This document shows, piece by piece, positions 12,254 to 22,342 of a stretch of 64,000 nt of DNA (position 1 is its first letter; every line of letters starts with the position of its first letter). Source of the DNA: Lactarius indigo (lineage: Eukaryota > Basidiomycota > Agaricomycetes > Russulales > Russulaceae); contig JAFKAC010000051.1 in NCBI GenBank assembly GCA_025766275.1, forward strand, positions 248,001 through 312,000, in the 5' to 3' direction. The translations under genes and the position numbers were made by a program. The notes beneath the pieces are model-generated. The model saw only the letters and a program-made list of their open reading frames with translations, did no database searches and had not been told where the DNA came from.

Positions 12254-13558
12254 ATGCAGTCTTTCCAGCCTGTTAACTCCCGCAGACTCACTCCCCTGAG
12301 TCTCTCCCATCTCTGTGCTCAATATCTCCAAGCTCAGTTCCAATTCAAGTTAGATGAGCGCTCCTCTGAGCTGATTGACGCTGCCATGGCGCCACAAGTC
12401 CCCCTGATGCTGCCGGTGCATCTAATTTCTGAGCTGGACCGAATGGCACTCACACTGGTGGATGCCTTCATGAACCGCGGTCAGTTATGTAGACCAGTCA
12501 CTCAGGCATCAATTTCTGAGATAATCTGAGCAGTGAAGATAGAGTGGGATGCTACGCGTTATGCGGAGAAGCTCCCAAAGAAGTTCCCAAGGCCAGGAAC
12601 TGCTGCCGCAGACGCTGGCGAGGCCATTATGAGAAGGCAATATCCTCCACGGAATGATTCAGCTGCCGACATTCCCATTTCAAGACCCTGCATTATTGTT
12701 GATATGCAGGGAGTTATATTGGCATGGCACCTTCCTGGAATCTTGAATGATTCTAGGCAAGTGAGTTTATTCACCTTGTCCGATCACCGCATCAAATTGA
12801 ATATGCATTTTAGAGTGAAATGATGGCCGCGACAGCGAAGTTACATCCATTGCTGGAAAAGTGCCGAACAGGCACCTCTTGGCGCCTTGATCCAGGATAC
12901 TTTCCTTTGGGATTAGATGGCCATCAAGGGTTAATTGACCTTTCACCTGCATGGTTCCAACAAGGGCATGAGGTGAGCTGTTTAATCATGTAATATTTTC
13001 TTGTTCAGCAGCTGATTTCACATTGAGACGGTACAAAATTTCCCTCAGGTCTCCGTGTCTTTGAAAAGTCCAGCTGCCTTAGACTGGCTAGATCGCGCCA
13101 CTGAAACGAATTCAATAATGGGTGCGATACTGGCTGTCATTCATCCGGAACTTTATGATGCCGGTCGGGATACCTTCAAAGTGCTAAGAAGCTGCTCTGA
13201 GATCGAGCCCCAGGAGATCCTCCACCAATGGACATCCGTTTACAGCGGCATCTCTGTCATATGTAACCGCCTCACGCCACCACATCGGGATGTCAGTTCC
13301 AGAAAACAATGGTATGACCTACTGGCGTCTGTAGGAAGCTACCGAAATTGCAATTTGAAGCTGCCGGGCCTTGGACTTTCACTTGAGTATGGTCCTGGTT
13401 CAGTAGTTGGAGTGTTAGCAGCAATGTTGGAGCATGAAGTGGAGCACTTTGAAGGAGAAAGAGTGTGCTATGTATATTTTATGAGGGATAGAGTGCACGA
13501 GTGGGCTAAGGTGCCAGGGAAATCTTGGATGTCAGTAGACCGCTATCCGGTAGCGTAG
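12254..13558 (+). CDS. TET/JBP-family 2-oxoglutarate/Fe(II) dioxygenase (373 aa)
   Basis: Predicted nuclear dioxygenase oxidising 5-methylcytosine to 5-hydroxymethyl-, formyl- or carboxylcytosine. Exons 12254-12479, 12534-12760, 12814-12972, 13049-13558; phases close. The genomic frame has TGA at 12527-12529, but it sits in a 54-bp intron (GTCAGT...GAGCAG) whose removal keeps frame. Double-stranded beta-helix signature: TPPHRD gives iron ligands H283 and D285; WYDLL and LPGLGLSLEYGPGSVVG follow; distal ligand H333 in MLEHEV; R342 in GERVCYVYFMRD for 2-oxoglutarate. These are hallmark positions of fungal Tet_JBP proteins. Oxidation of 5mC is known for a Coprinopsis homologue; the substrate here is inferred. 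No DNA-binding domain is evident. All key residues are present, so the enzyme may be active. Confidence 0.93.
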
Positions 13559-13997
13559 AGAATTCCAATGCTTTCCCCTATATAGATTTCCTTCCCTCAG
13601 TGAGGTCAGACTTCTATGTCCCTAGCAATGAGCATAGGTGAAATGGGGCATAGCCATTGGAGCAGATCTATGGGGTCGGCAGCTCATCTGTTGGCTCGAT
13701 GTTTTGCAGATGCGAAGAAACGTTGTTTTTTTGCAGCAGCTCACCAAATGTCTCAAGCGTGTACATCTTCCCAAGAAAAGTGAAATGGTGTAGTGGCCAA
13801 GAACCTGAGTTTGCCTATTCCCCCTCTTCAGAGCTGCCGAACAATTCAATATCCTTTCCATGTTAATGGGGCGTGTTCATACTGCTTTCATAGAGACTAT
13901 ACTATCAAGCTCTATGTATTAATCTAGCTGTGCGAGACAAATCTGTTGTTTTTTGTCTACAGTGACTGAGGATCTAGATTTGTGAATGCAGAGTGCT
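13559..13997. other. TET 3' region with first copy of a ~140-bp duplication
   Basis: No gene. 13822-13962 (CCCTCTTCAGAGCTGCCGAA to TTTTTTGTCTAC) is repeated in the same orientation, diverged, at 21947-22087 beyond the nested Gypsy. Confidence 0.7.
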
Positions 13998-14575
13998 TGT
14001 TATGATCCGACGCTTCGGACCTAACCCACAGTATGTCTCCACCCTGCCTTCCCCTTCTGTACCATACCTTGTTACCAAAGGAGCTACTGTTACTAGTGGC
14101 GCTGTTTCTTTGATCCGAACTTCTGCTTACCCCGTTTAGTCTCTTTGATATTGTGTGGACTTGTGTTCATGTTGTTTGGAACCCTGTCCTATATAAACCT
14201 GTACCATAGACCGTAGGAAGCCAGACTTGGCTTCGTTTGCAATCTAGCAATCTTGCCTCCGTACTTTGGTGTGACCTTGCCTTATCCCTCTCTTCTTGTG
14301 CATCCCCTACCTCAGTCCCTAACCAGGACACTTCGAAGTCTTTGCAGTTGAACTATATCAACGCGTTACACCTGTTATACTCTGTGCACTAGCAAGACCA
14401 AGTGTAGAGAAGTGTTAGACACTTCGGATGAGGAGTCCTACATTACAGAGTAGTGCTGCACCTTGTGCCACACTTTTATCACTCGTATTTCATAGCAATA
14501 AGACAACAGAGGTCTTCGCTTGATACTTGTGTGACTCAGAACCTTTAGAACCCACGCCCCTGCTAGGGCGTAACA
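13998..14575 (+). repeat. 5' LTR of Gypsy element (578 bp)
   Basis: TGTTATGATCC...GGGCGTAACA, nearly identical to 21364-21941. TATATAA-like stretch (CCTATATAAACC near 14190) could be the promoter TATA box. Confidence 0.97.
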
Positions 14576-14783
14576 TAAGCCAAGTCTACAACTCCCAACA
14601 CACCCAAGACACTACTGCCACACAGCAGAGTGGGCGACGATCCAAGAAGACGCATCAGCCAACAACCAGACACCCCACAGAACCCAGAAACGACGGCATA
14701 GCCGGGTGACGGATCCTCCTTGACACAAGAGGCCGCTTCAGCCACCCCCTTACACAAATCAGCACCCAAGACAGACCACAATC

Positions 14784-16475
14784 GTGGCTAGCATCAGTGT
14801 CACCTTTGAATCAGACAACGATTGGACCCCAGTCACAACCAGAACACAAGACGACCTCCCACACCACGTTAAAAGCAGTCAACTAGGAAAAGGAGCTCGC
14901 TGGGCCACAACATCAGGCAGACCACCTTGTTACAAGTGCCTCATCAAAGGCGAACTCAGACCAGTAGAATTCATCAACAACAACTGGTACATCCTCCGAT
15001 ACTTTCAGAATACATACCACACCAGAGCCATAAACATCACACCGCACAGATTTGCTGAAGGACTAGGCTGGTGGAACGAAGAAGACGAACAGAACCCAGA
15101 AACGCCCACACAACAATCATCCTCAGCACCAAGAAACACTAGGGGAACATACGGACTACAACAAGACTCATCAGGAGAAGAACCCAGCTCAGACGAAGCG
15201 GAATCACACTCAGAACTATCCCACTCCCCAGAACACTGCCTAGACATCACAGTACCCACACAAGCTTCGTCACAAGCCAGCCCCACTATCCCTATCTGGA
15301 TAGAACCATCCCCAGCGGAAGAAGGATTCCCAGCCCCACTACCACCAATCAGATTGCCCTCCCCAGTCGAACCACCCCAGATCCCCATCACACCACAGCC
15401 AACACTTATCATGTCAGCCATAAACGCCACAGGTACTGGCACAGGTACCGGCTCAAGCACCGGAACAGGAGGAACACCAACAACGAGCTCAGGAGGACTC
15501 AAAGGAGCACCCCCTACTCCGTTCACCGGAGATAGAACAGAGAGTGGTCAGTTCAAAAGAGAACTACTACAATACATCAAGTTAAATAGCGAGAATGAAC
15601 TCATCAAAGAACCTTATGCACGGGTACTATTCGCCCTTACAATGTTCAAAGGACCCGGTGTACAGCTGTGGGTCAACCAAACCGAAGATGACATGGAAGC
15701 GGCACTAGCAGACCCCACCAAAGCCCTCACCAAAAATAGCAAAGATCTTTGGGACGGTTTTCTCGACACCTTCGACAGAGACTGGACCGACACCCTAAAC
15801 AAAGAAAGAGCCTATCAGAAGCTCATCAATTTGACGATGCAGGGTGGAGCGTTGGACAGTTACATCCTCGACTTCGAACACCTTGCAGGAATAGCAGGAT
15901 GGGCAAGAGATGCCCCTGGGACGGTGGAATTCTTCAAAAGAGGACTACCCACAGGACTGTATCGTGCTTGCCTCATGCGAACCACCATCCCAAACACCAT
16001 GGACGAGTGGCAAACCGCTGCCAGAGCAGAACACCAACGCTGGAAACTACTAAAAGCTAGACCAGGGAATAGAAACCCAGGGCCAACCCAGAATGTCCAC
16101 CAAGGACGACCAAAGCGAGACCCAAATGCAATGGATGTAGATGCCACCACCTCCACCCCCTTTAAGAAGCTTACTGAAGAAGAAAAGAAAGCCCTCATGA
16201 AAGAAGGACGCTGCTTCAAATGCAGACAGCAAGGACACATGGCTAGGAACTGTCAACGACAAAACACCACCAACCAAACCAAAGCCAGAGCCACAGACAC
16301 CCAAGAAGCGGACACTGCACCCCCATACACCCCAGAAGCAAGCACCTCATCAGTGGCTGCTACCACAACCGAAGATAAAGTCCGACAAGCCCATGCACTC
16401 GTCCAAGGCATGACTGAGGATGAAAAGAGACGCTACTATGCCTTAGATCAGGATTTTTGCGATGCCGACCTGTGA
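14784..16475 (+). CDS. gag: Gag polyprotein of the Gypsy element (563 aa)
   Basis: Structural protein that packages element RNA in cytoplasmic particles. The N-terminal ~200 residues are Ser/Pro/Glu-rich; a Gly-Thr run (TGTGTGTGSSTGTGG) precedes the capsid-like region (about residues 250-430, Retrotrans_gag-type with LWVNQTEDD, DTFDRDW and FFKRGLPTGLYR). A CCHC knuckle CFKCRQQGHMARNC is at residues 477-490. Stop TGA 16473-16475. The pol frame overlaps in -1 relative to gag; GATTTTTGC at 16452-16460 is a possible slip site but not a canonical heptamer. Confidence 0.95.
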   Translation: MASISVTFESDNDWTPVTTRTQDDLPHHVKSSQLGKGARWATTSGRPPCYKCLIKGELRPVEFINNNWYILRYFQNTYHTRAINITPHRFAEGLGWWNEEDEQNPETPTQQSSSAPRNTRGTYGLQQDSSGEEPSSDEAESHSELSHSPEHCLDITVPTQASSQASPTIPIWIEPSPAEEGFPAPLPPIRLPSPVEPPQIPITPQPTLIMSAINATGTGTGTGSSTGTGGTPTTSSGGLKGAPPTPFTGDRTESGQFKRELLQYIKLNSENELIKEPYARVLFALTMFKGPGVQLWVNQTEDDMEAALADPTKALTKNSKDLWDGFLDTFDRDWTDTLNKERAYQKLINLTMQGGALDSYILDFEHLAGIAGWARDAPGTVEFFKRGLPTGLYRACLMRTTIPNTMDEWQTAARAEHQRWKLLKARPGNRNPGPTQNVHQGRPKRDPNAMDVDATTSTPFKKLTEEEKKALMKEGRCFKCRQQGHMARNCQRQNTTNQTKARATDTQEADTAPPYTPEASTSSVAATTTEDKVRQAHALVQGMTEDEKRRYYALDQDFCDADL

Positions 16476-19400
16476 GAGCTGACAGGGAGGCCAATTCAAT
16501 GTATAGTGTTCGCGATAGTGCTATGACAATCAAAGTCCTCGTTCGCCTTTACTACAAAGAAGCTCGCATAAATGTACTGCTGGACAGCGGTGCCACAGAC
16601 AACCTAATCGACCGAAACCTAATCCAAAAACTTGGACTAGGAACCACTCCTCTGAAACCACCCAGATTGGTCCGGAATGTAGATGGATCGCTAAACAAAG
16701 ATAGCACCATGACTGAGACATGCCAGCTATGGATAAAAAGAGGGAAAGAAGAAACTCCTTTCCAGTTTTTCGTAACCAGCCTAGGGGAAGACAGAATGAT
16801 CTTTGGATACCCCTGGTTCGAACACGAAAACCCAGACATAGACTGGAAGAAACAAGAGCTGAAAGGAGAAGCAATCACCATCCTGACAGGAGGGTACCGC
16901 TTTCGAAGAAAGCGACACCAGGAAGCGAAAGCGGCAGCAACCAAAACAACCTTTGACCCAGTAAAAGAAACCGCAATCCCAGAAGAATACCAGCGCCACA
17001 ACAAAGTATTCTCAGACGAAGAAGCACAGCGCTTCCCCCCAGAAAGAGAAGAAGACCATCCCATCACATTGCGACCAGATGCACCCAACAAGATCAACTG
17101 TAAAATCTACCCCTTGACTCCAGAAGAAGACAAGGAGTTGAAGGCATATCTTGACGAAAACATAGCAAAAGGATACATCTATGAAGGAAGCTCCCCCTAC
17201 GCTTCCTCCTTCTTCTTCAGAAAGAAAACAGACGGAGGGTTGCGCCCTATCCTGGACTACAGACCCCTAAACACCTGGACAATAAAAGACACTTACCCAC
17301 TACCTCTCATCTCCGACATCCTGACCAACTTAAATGGGAAAACACTGTTCTCAAAGTTCGATATCAGATGGGGGTACCATAACATCCGCATAAAAGAAGA
17401 AGACCAGTGGAAGGCAGCCTTCAAGACACCAAGGGGGCTGTTCATCCCTCGAGTCATGACCTTCGGTCTCACAAATGCACCAGCCACCTTTGCAAGAACC
17501 ATGAGCAGAATACTTCGACCACTTATGGACAAATACCCAAGAGAGCTATTTGTGTACATGGACGATGTCCTGATAGCCACAGAAGAAGATACAGAACGCC
17601 ACAGACAAATTGTACACGAATTCTTGGAAATCTGTGAAAAGGAATCTTATTTCCTTAAAGCGTCAAAATGCGTGTTCGAACAAAGAAAGATCCACTACCT
17701 AGGCATTGTCATCGATGGGTCTCGAATCAAAATCGACCCAAAGAAGGTAGAAGGACTAAAAGACTGGCCAAGGGACATCAAGTCAGTCAAACAAGCAAGA
17801 AGCGTGTTGGGAACACTAAGTTATCAGCGACCCTTCATCCCCAACTTCGCTCACTTAGCAAGACCCATCACGGACACAATAAAGACGTCAGAAGGACCCT
17901 TCCGATGGACAAAGGAAGCAGCAGAAGCCCTAGAAGCTCTCATCACGCTTGTTTGCAAAGACCCCATCTTATGCCAACCAGATATGGACAAACCTTTCGA
18001 ACTAGAAGTAGATGCCTCCGCTTTCGCCACAGGGGCAATCTTAACACAAAGGGACAGCCGAAACAAACCACAAGCTGTGGGATACTTCTCCAAATCATTT
18101 TCAGAAGCGGAACACAACTATGACATCCATGACAGGGAACTCCTGGCAGTAATCAGAGGACTAGAACACTGGAGACACCTTCTTTTAGGGTCCCCCCACG
18201 AAATCACAGTGTTTACAGACCACAAAAACCTAGAATATTATCGCCACCCTCGACAAATCAATAGGAGAGTGGCGCGCTACATCCCCAGACTGGCAGACTA
18301 TCACATCAAACTTCACCACAAACCCGGACCCCAAAACCATGCTGATGCCCTGTCAAGACGCCCTGACCACGACACCGGAGCAGGGGATAACACTGACGTA
18401 GTGGTCCTGACCCCAACCATCTTCGCAAACTCCGCTCTCTCCATAAGGATAGATGACCGGGTCATGGCACACCAATTAGACCACCAAGACACTCTGGACG
18501 AGTGGGCCGCCCCCTTCCACCTAGTAAAACAAGGCAAACACTGGTGGAGAGGTGACAAACTGGTGGTTGTGGACAACACACCGCTAAAGAGGGGGGTAAT
18601 TTCCCTGTTTCACGACACAAAAACAGCTGGACACCCTGGAATAACAAAGACCTTGTGGTTAGTGTCACAAGACTTTTGGTGGCCAAACATGAAAGACGAC
18701 ATATCCGCATACGTAAAGGGCTGTGCCACATGCCAATCAAACAAGAACTTCCCTGGGAACCCGAAACCACCGATATTCCCCATCAAGACTAACCCAGAAG
18801 CACTCCCTTTTGAAACCATCGCTCTAGACTTCATCACAAAGCTACCCCAATCAGAAGACAATGACACAATTCTCACCATCACGGACCATGACTGCTCCAA
18901 AGCAGCCTTCTTTATCCCATGCAGCGAAACAATAGACGCAGAAGGAGTGGCAAAACTCTATGCCAAAACTGTCCTGCCACACTATGGACTACCGAGAAGG
19001 GTCATCTCCGACAGAGACCCCAGATTCACAGCGAAGTTCATCAAAGAACTGTGCAGAGTACTTGACATAGAACAAAACATCAGCACAGCATACCACCCAC
19101 AAACAGATGGACAATCAGAACGAACAAACCAGTGGTTAGAACAGTACCTCCGAATGTTCATAAACCATCAACAAGACAATTGGACGGAGCTACTACCACT
19201 GGCACAGTACACCCACAACTCCTGGCCAAGCGCAACCACTAAGAAGGCACCATACGAATTAATCCTTGGGTACATCCCAAGAGTACACCAACCAGAAAGA
19301 ACAACCACAGTACCAGGAACACAAGAGAGATTGGAGCGAATCCAGGAAGCCAGAAGGACTGCCCAAGCAGCAATTACCCATGCACAGTCACTCTACAAAG

Positions 19401-21337
19401 GATCCTCTCGCTTCGAACAACACACAGAAGGAGATAGTGTGTGGTTGGATGCCAGGAACTTGAAAACAACGCACCCTAGTTTCAAGTTAGCCCCAAAAAG
19501 ATATGGACCCTTCAGGGTCACAAAGAAGATCTCCGCCACCACATATGCCCTGAAACTTCCCCATCAGTGGCGGATCCACCCAGTATTCCATGCGTCACTC
19601 CTGATGCCATACAAAGAAACCTCCATACATGGAAAGAACTTTACGGAACCACCCCCAGATCTAGTAGATGGAGAACAGGAGTGGGAAGTCGAGAAAATAC
19701 TAGAAACAAGACGCCACAGGAACCAGTTACAGTTCCTAATCAAGTGGAAAGGATACTCCGATGCACACAACAGTTGGGAACCAGAAAAGAACCTCAACGC
19801 CCCAAAACTTATTCAGGAACACTTTGAAAGCAACCCCAGAAGCGAAGGAGCAAAGCAATGGTTAAAACGAAAGGAAGTAACAGTACGAACAGCAACCACC
19901 TTCCCCACTAGCTTCCTCACCATGCCCTCTCGCTCCTCCTCTGTAGAACGTCTTGTTGCTCGTGCCATGGAAAGAGGGTCCTTTGACGAAACACCCTCTG
20001 TCACACCCTCCTCTGGCTATTCTCCCTTCCCAGCACGACCCCCTTCCTTGCCTTCACTCATCCAGGAGCCACAACCCATCGATCCCACCATGCCCAGCGT
20101 CATAGAAACAGAAGGAGGAGGAATAGCCCTTTGCATTCCCCCTCCTGGACACACAGCTCCCCCTACTCCCGAGATACACCAACCTACCACCTCCCCCCCT
20201 GATCCTAGAGTGACCATGGCTCGTCTCAGCGAAATAGTCAACGACCCAATCATGGACGCACTCCCCATCAACTATGAAAGGATGCACATCACTGCTGAAG
20301 AGGATGACGACCCTGGCTACCCCTTCTTCTTGAATGACCCCTGGAGCAGCCGCTATGTCCACTTCCTCATCCCTGACGACGCTGACCCAACCTCGTACAT
20401 CCGAAAGGATGCCAAATGGATCAAGATCAGCGAAAACAAAGAAGATATCATCGGTACCATGGGCAAGAACCTCCCTCACTATGGCCTCCCCCTTTTCCTC
20501 CTTCCCAGAGACGACGACCCCCACAATCCAGCTCCCCCTATCACCCCAGCTCAAATGCAGAACTTGGACGAAGCTTCCCCCACAGCCAGACAAGTCGATG
20601 AAGTCCTAGAAGACCTGAAAGATGACCGCCTCACAGCAGAAGTCTTTAGGACTCGCCGATTCTTGCGAAACCAGAAGGCCCTCCGAAAGGAGATTGAAGG
20701 CCTGTACAAGACGATGGAGCCCCTCAAAAGGCACCTCCTCAACATGGACATGCAACTAACCAGTACCCGAAGAAGGTTGCAAGAACACAAAGCCTATGTC
20801 CGGATTGCAGACCGATGGCTCACACTACACCCCCCTCCGGAAGAAGAAATTCACCCCTTTGAAGTCCACCCCATTCCTGCCCCTGCTCCACCTCGCTACC
20901 ACTCTATGCCACGACTCCACGACGAACCAGAAGGACCTAGCCCCTCTGCAGAAAGGAAGAAGAGACGCAAGCGCAGAGCCAACAAGAAGGAGACTGGCAC
21001 CATTCGACTTTGTTACAGGTGCCAGTCTGAAGACCACCTCTCCTTCGCCTGCCCTCAAAAACAGAAGTTCTGCTGGAGGTGTTCTAGCACTGACCACTTC
21101 CCCTATCAGTGCCTCTGGCCAGCCCCAGAAGAACGTACTCAGTGGTGTGGCAAGTGCTTTACCAGCAACAACCACGAAGAAATCAAGTGCCCCAAGTATG
21201 AAAATTGTCGCAAGTGTGGGGCCTATGGTCCCTTCAACTTCCTTCGCCAACATCGCTGCCCCCTCCCTCGCGAAAGTACCCCCTCCAACGACGTAGACAA
21301 CGATGTCTACGACCTGATGGACTTCGAAGCACTCTAG
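16457..21337 (+). CDS. pol: Pol polyprotein with chromodomain and unusual C-terminal zinc-knuckle extension
   Basis: Order by position: protease (LLDSGAT near 16,580), reverse transcriptase (LRPILDYRPLN; active site YMDD near 17,555), RNase H (ELEVDASAFATGAIL, FTDHKNLEYY near 18,000-18,240), integrase with HHCC finger (18,610-18,740) and D,D,E residues (LDFITK, ISDRDPRF, GQSERTNQW), and a chromodomain (EWEVEKILETRR...WKGYSDAHNSWEP, 19,680-19,830). Then ~500 more residues: Pro-rich linker, charged helical stretch and Cys-rich knuckles (CYRCQSEDHLSFAC, CWRCSSTDHFPYQC, CGKC..., CRKCGAYG). The frame opens at a TTG; the first ATG is 16499. Expressed either by -1 frameshift with Gag or by reinitiation; undecided. 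Confidence 0.95.
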   Translation: MRCRPVRADREANSMYSVRDSAMTIKVLVRLYYKEARINVLLDSGATDNLIDRNLIQKLGLGTTPLKPPRLVRNVDGSLNKDSTMTETCQLWIKRGKEETPFQFFVTSLGEDRMIFGYPWFEHENPDIDWKKQELKGEAITILTGGYRFRRKRHQEAKAAATKTTFDPVKETAIPEEYQRHNKVFSDEEAQRFPPEREEDHPITLRPDAPNKINCKIYPLTPEEDKELKAYLDENIAKGYIYEGSSPYASSFFFRKKTDGGLRPILDYRPLNTWTIKDTYPLPLISDILTNLNGKTLFSKFDIRWGYHNIRIKEEDQWKAAFKTPRGLFIPRVMTFGLTNAPATFARTMSRILRPLMDKYPRELFVYMDDVLIATEEDTERHRQIVHEFLEICEKESYFLKASKCVFEQRKIHYLGIVIDGSRIKIDPKKVEGLKDWPRDIKSVKQARSVLGTLSYQRPFIPNFAHLARPITDTIKTSEGPFRWTKEAAEALEALITLVCKDPILCQPDMDKPFELEVDASAFATGAILTQRDSRNKPQAVGYFSKSFSEAEHNYDIHDRELLAVIRGLEHWRHLLLGSPHEITVFTDHKNLEYYRHPRQINRRVARYIPRLADYHIKLHHKPGPQNHADALSRRPDHDTGAGDNTDVVVLTPTIFANSALSIRIDDRVMAHQLDHQDTLDEWAAPFHLVKQGKHWWRGDKLVVVDNTPLKRGVISLFHDTKTAGHPGITKTLWLVSQDFWWPNMKDDISAYVKGCATCQSNKNFPGNPKPPIFPIKTNPEALPFETIALDFITKLPQSEDNDTILTITDHDCSKAAFFIPCSETIDAEGVAKLYAKTVLPHYGLPRRVISDRDPRFTAKFIKELCRVLDIEQNISTAYHPQTDGQSERTNQWLEQYLRMFINHQQDNWTELLPLAQYTHNSWPSATTKKAPYELILGYIPRVHQPERTTTVPGTQERLERIQEARRTAQAAITHAQSLYKGSSRFEQHTEGDSVWLDARNLKTTHPSFKLAPKRYGPFRVTKKISATTYALKLPHQWRIHPVFHASLLMPYKETSIHGKNFTEPPPDLVDGEQEWEVEKILETRRHRNQLQFLIKWKGYSDAHNSWEPEKNLNAPKLIQEHFESNPRSEGAKQWLKRKEVTVRTATTFPTSFLTMPSRSSSVERLVARAMERGSFDETPSVTPSSGYSPFPARPPSLPSLIQEPQPIDPTMPSVIETEGGGIALCIPPPGHTAPPTPEIHQPTTSPPDPRVTMARLSEIVNDPIMDALPINYERMHITAEEDDDPGYPFFLNDPWSSRYVHFLIPDDADPTSYIRKDAKWIKISENKEDIIGTMGKNLPHYGLPLFLLPRDDDPHNPAPPITPAQMQNLDEASPTARQVDEVLEDLKDDRLTAEVFRTRRFLRNQKALRKEIEGLYKTMEPLKRHLLNMDMQLTSTRRRLQEHKAYVRIADRWLTLHPPPEEEIHPFEVHPIPAPAPPRYHSMPRLHDEPEGPSPSAERKKRRKRRANKKETGTIRLCYRCQSEDHLSFACPQKQKFCWRCSSTDHFPYQCLWPAPEERTQWCGKCFTSNNHEEIKCPKYENCRKCGAYGPFNFLRQHRCPLPRESTPSNDVDNDVYDLMDFEAL

Positions 21338-21363
21338 GGAGAGTTGACGTAGAGAGGGGCTCA

Positions 21364-21941
21364 TGTTATGATCCGACGCTTCGGACCTAACCCACAGTAT
21401 GTCTCCACCCTGCCTTCCCCTTCTGTACCATACCTTGTTACCAAAGGAGCTACTGTTACTAGTGGCGCTGTTTCTTTGATCCGAACTTCTGCTTACCCCG
21501 TTTAGTCTCTTTGATATTGTGTGGACTTGTGTTCATGTTGTTTGGAACCCTGTCCTATATAAACCTGTACCATAGACCGTAGGAAGCCAGACTTGGCTTC
21601 GTTTGCAATCTAGCAATCTTGCCTCCGTACTTTGGTGTGACCTTGCCTTATCCCTCTCTTCTTGTGCATCCCCTACCTCAGTCCCTAACCAGGACACTTC
21701 GAAGTCTTTGCAGTTGAACTATATCAACGCGTTACACCTGTTATACTCTGTGCACTAGCAAGACCAAGTGTAGAGAAGTGTTAGACACTTCGGACGAGGA
21801 GTCCTACATTACAGAGTAGTGCTGCACCTTGTGCCACACTTTTATCACTCGTATTTCATAGCAATAAGACAACAGAGGTCTTCGCTTGATACTTGTGTGA
21901 CTCAGAACCTTTAGAACCCACGCCCCTGCTAGGGCGTAACA
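21364..21941 (+). repeat. 3' LTR of Gypsy element (578 bp)
   Basis: Same termini as the 5' LTR; followed by target duplication GTGCT. Confidence 0.97.
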
Positions 21942-22342
21942 GTGCTCCCTCCTCTGAGCTGCCGAACAATCAAAATCCTCATGATGTTAATGGGGCGTGC
22001 TCATACTGCGTCCTCAGAGTCCATACTATCGAGCTTTATTTCTCAATCTAGCTGCACAAGATAAATGCTTTGTTTTTTTGTCAAGACAGACCCATCTTAG
22101 CGGTTATCTATCTTGGCACTGTTGATATCGTAAATAGGGTCTGGTTGTAACATTGGCAAAACCAGGCCATCTAAGGACCCTAGATCGTGCTTCGGCAGCT
22201 ACCGACTGATGCGCCCAGATGACAGACTCCAAAATGATGGCTTGCTGCACTTTCAGGTGCCTTAATAACTGCCTTTTGCAGGACCCATTCGTGGATGTAT
22301 AACAGGCCGTTGTCCCGCAATCCTTTTCCCTTACAGCAAACG
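21942..22342. other. Gene-free gap with second copy of the ~140-bp duplication
   Basis: 21947-22087 is the diverged direct repeat of 13822-13962. The remaining ~255 bp upstream of cargo gene 4 contains TCGGCAG near 22193 and no supported gene. Confidence 0.6.

Larger units (their letters stand above)
13993..21946 (+). mobile_element. Nested Ty3/Gypsy chromodomain LTR retrotransposon with GTGCT target duplication
   Basis: Element proper is 13998-21941 (7,944 bp). The flanking 5-bp duplications are GTGCT at 13993-13997 and 21942-21946. LTRs start TGTTATG and end GTAACA. Gag and Pol are full length and open. The two LTRs differ at one position by eye (T14429 / C21795), implying a very recent insertion into the KDZ element. 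A purine tract AGAGAGGGG (21351-21359) precedes the 3' LTR by four bases. I could not assign a tRNA primer site after the 5' LTR. Confidence 0.97.

Noticed and set aside
12527..12529. In-frame TGA making TET/JBP a pseudogene
   Set aside because: A 54-bp GTCAGT...CAG intron (12480-12533) removes it with frame kept, matching intron sizes elsewhere in the element.
12654..12700. Point-mutation (RIP-like) decay across the KDZ element
   Set aside because: Most element genes keep open frames over many exons and there is no general C-to-T skew visible; the transposase lesions are isolated.
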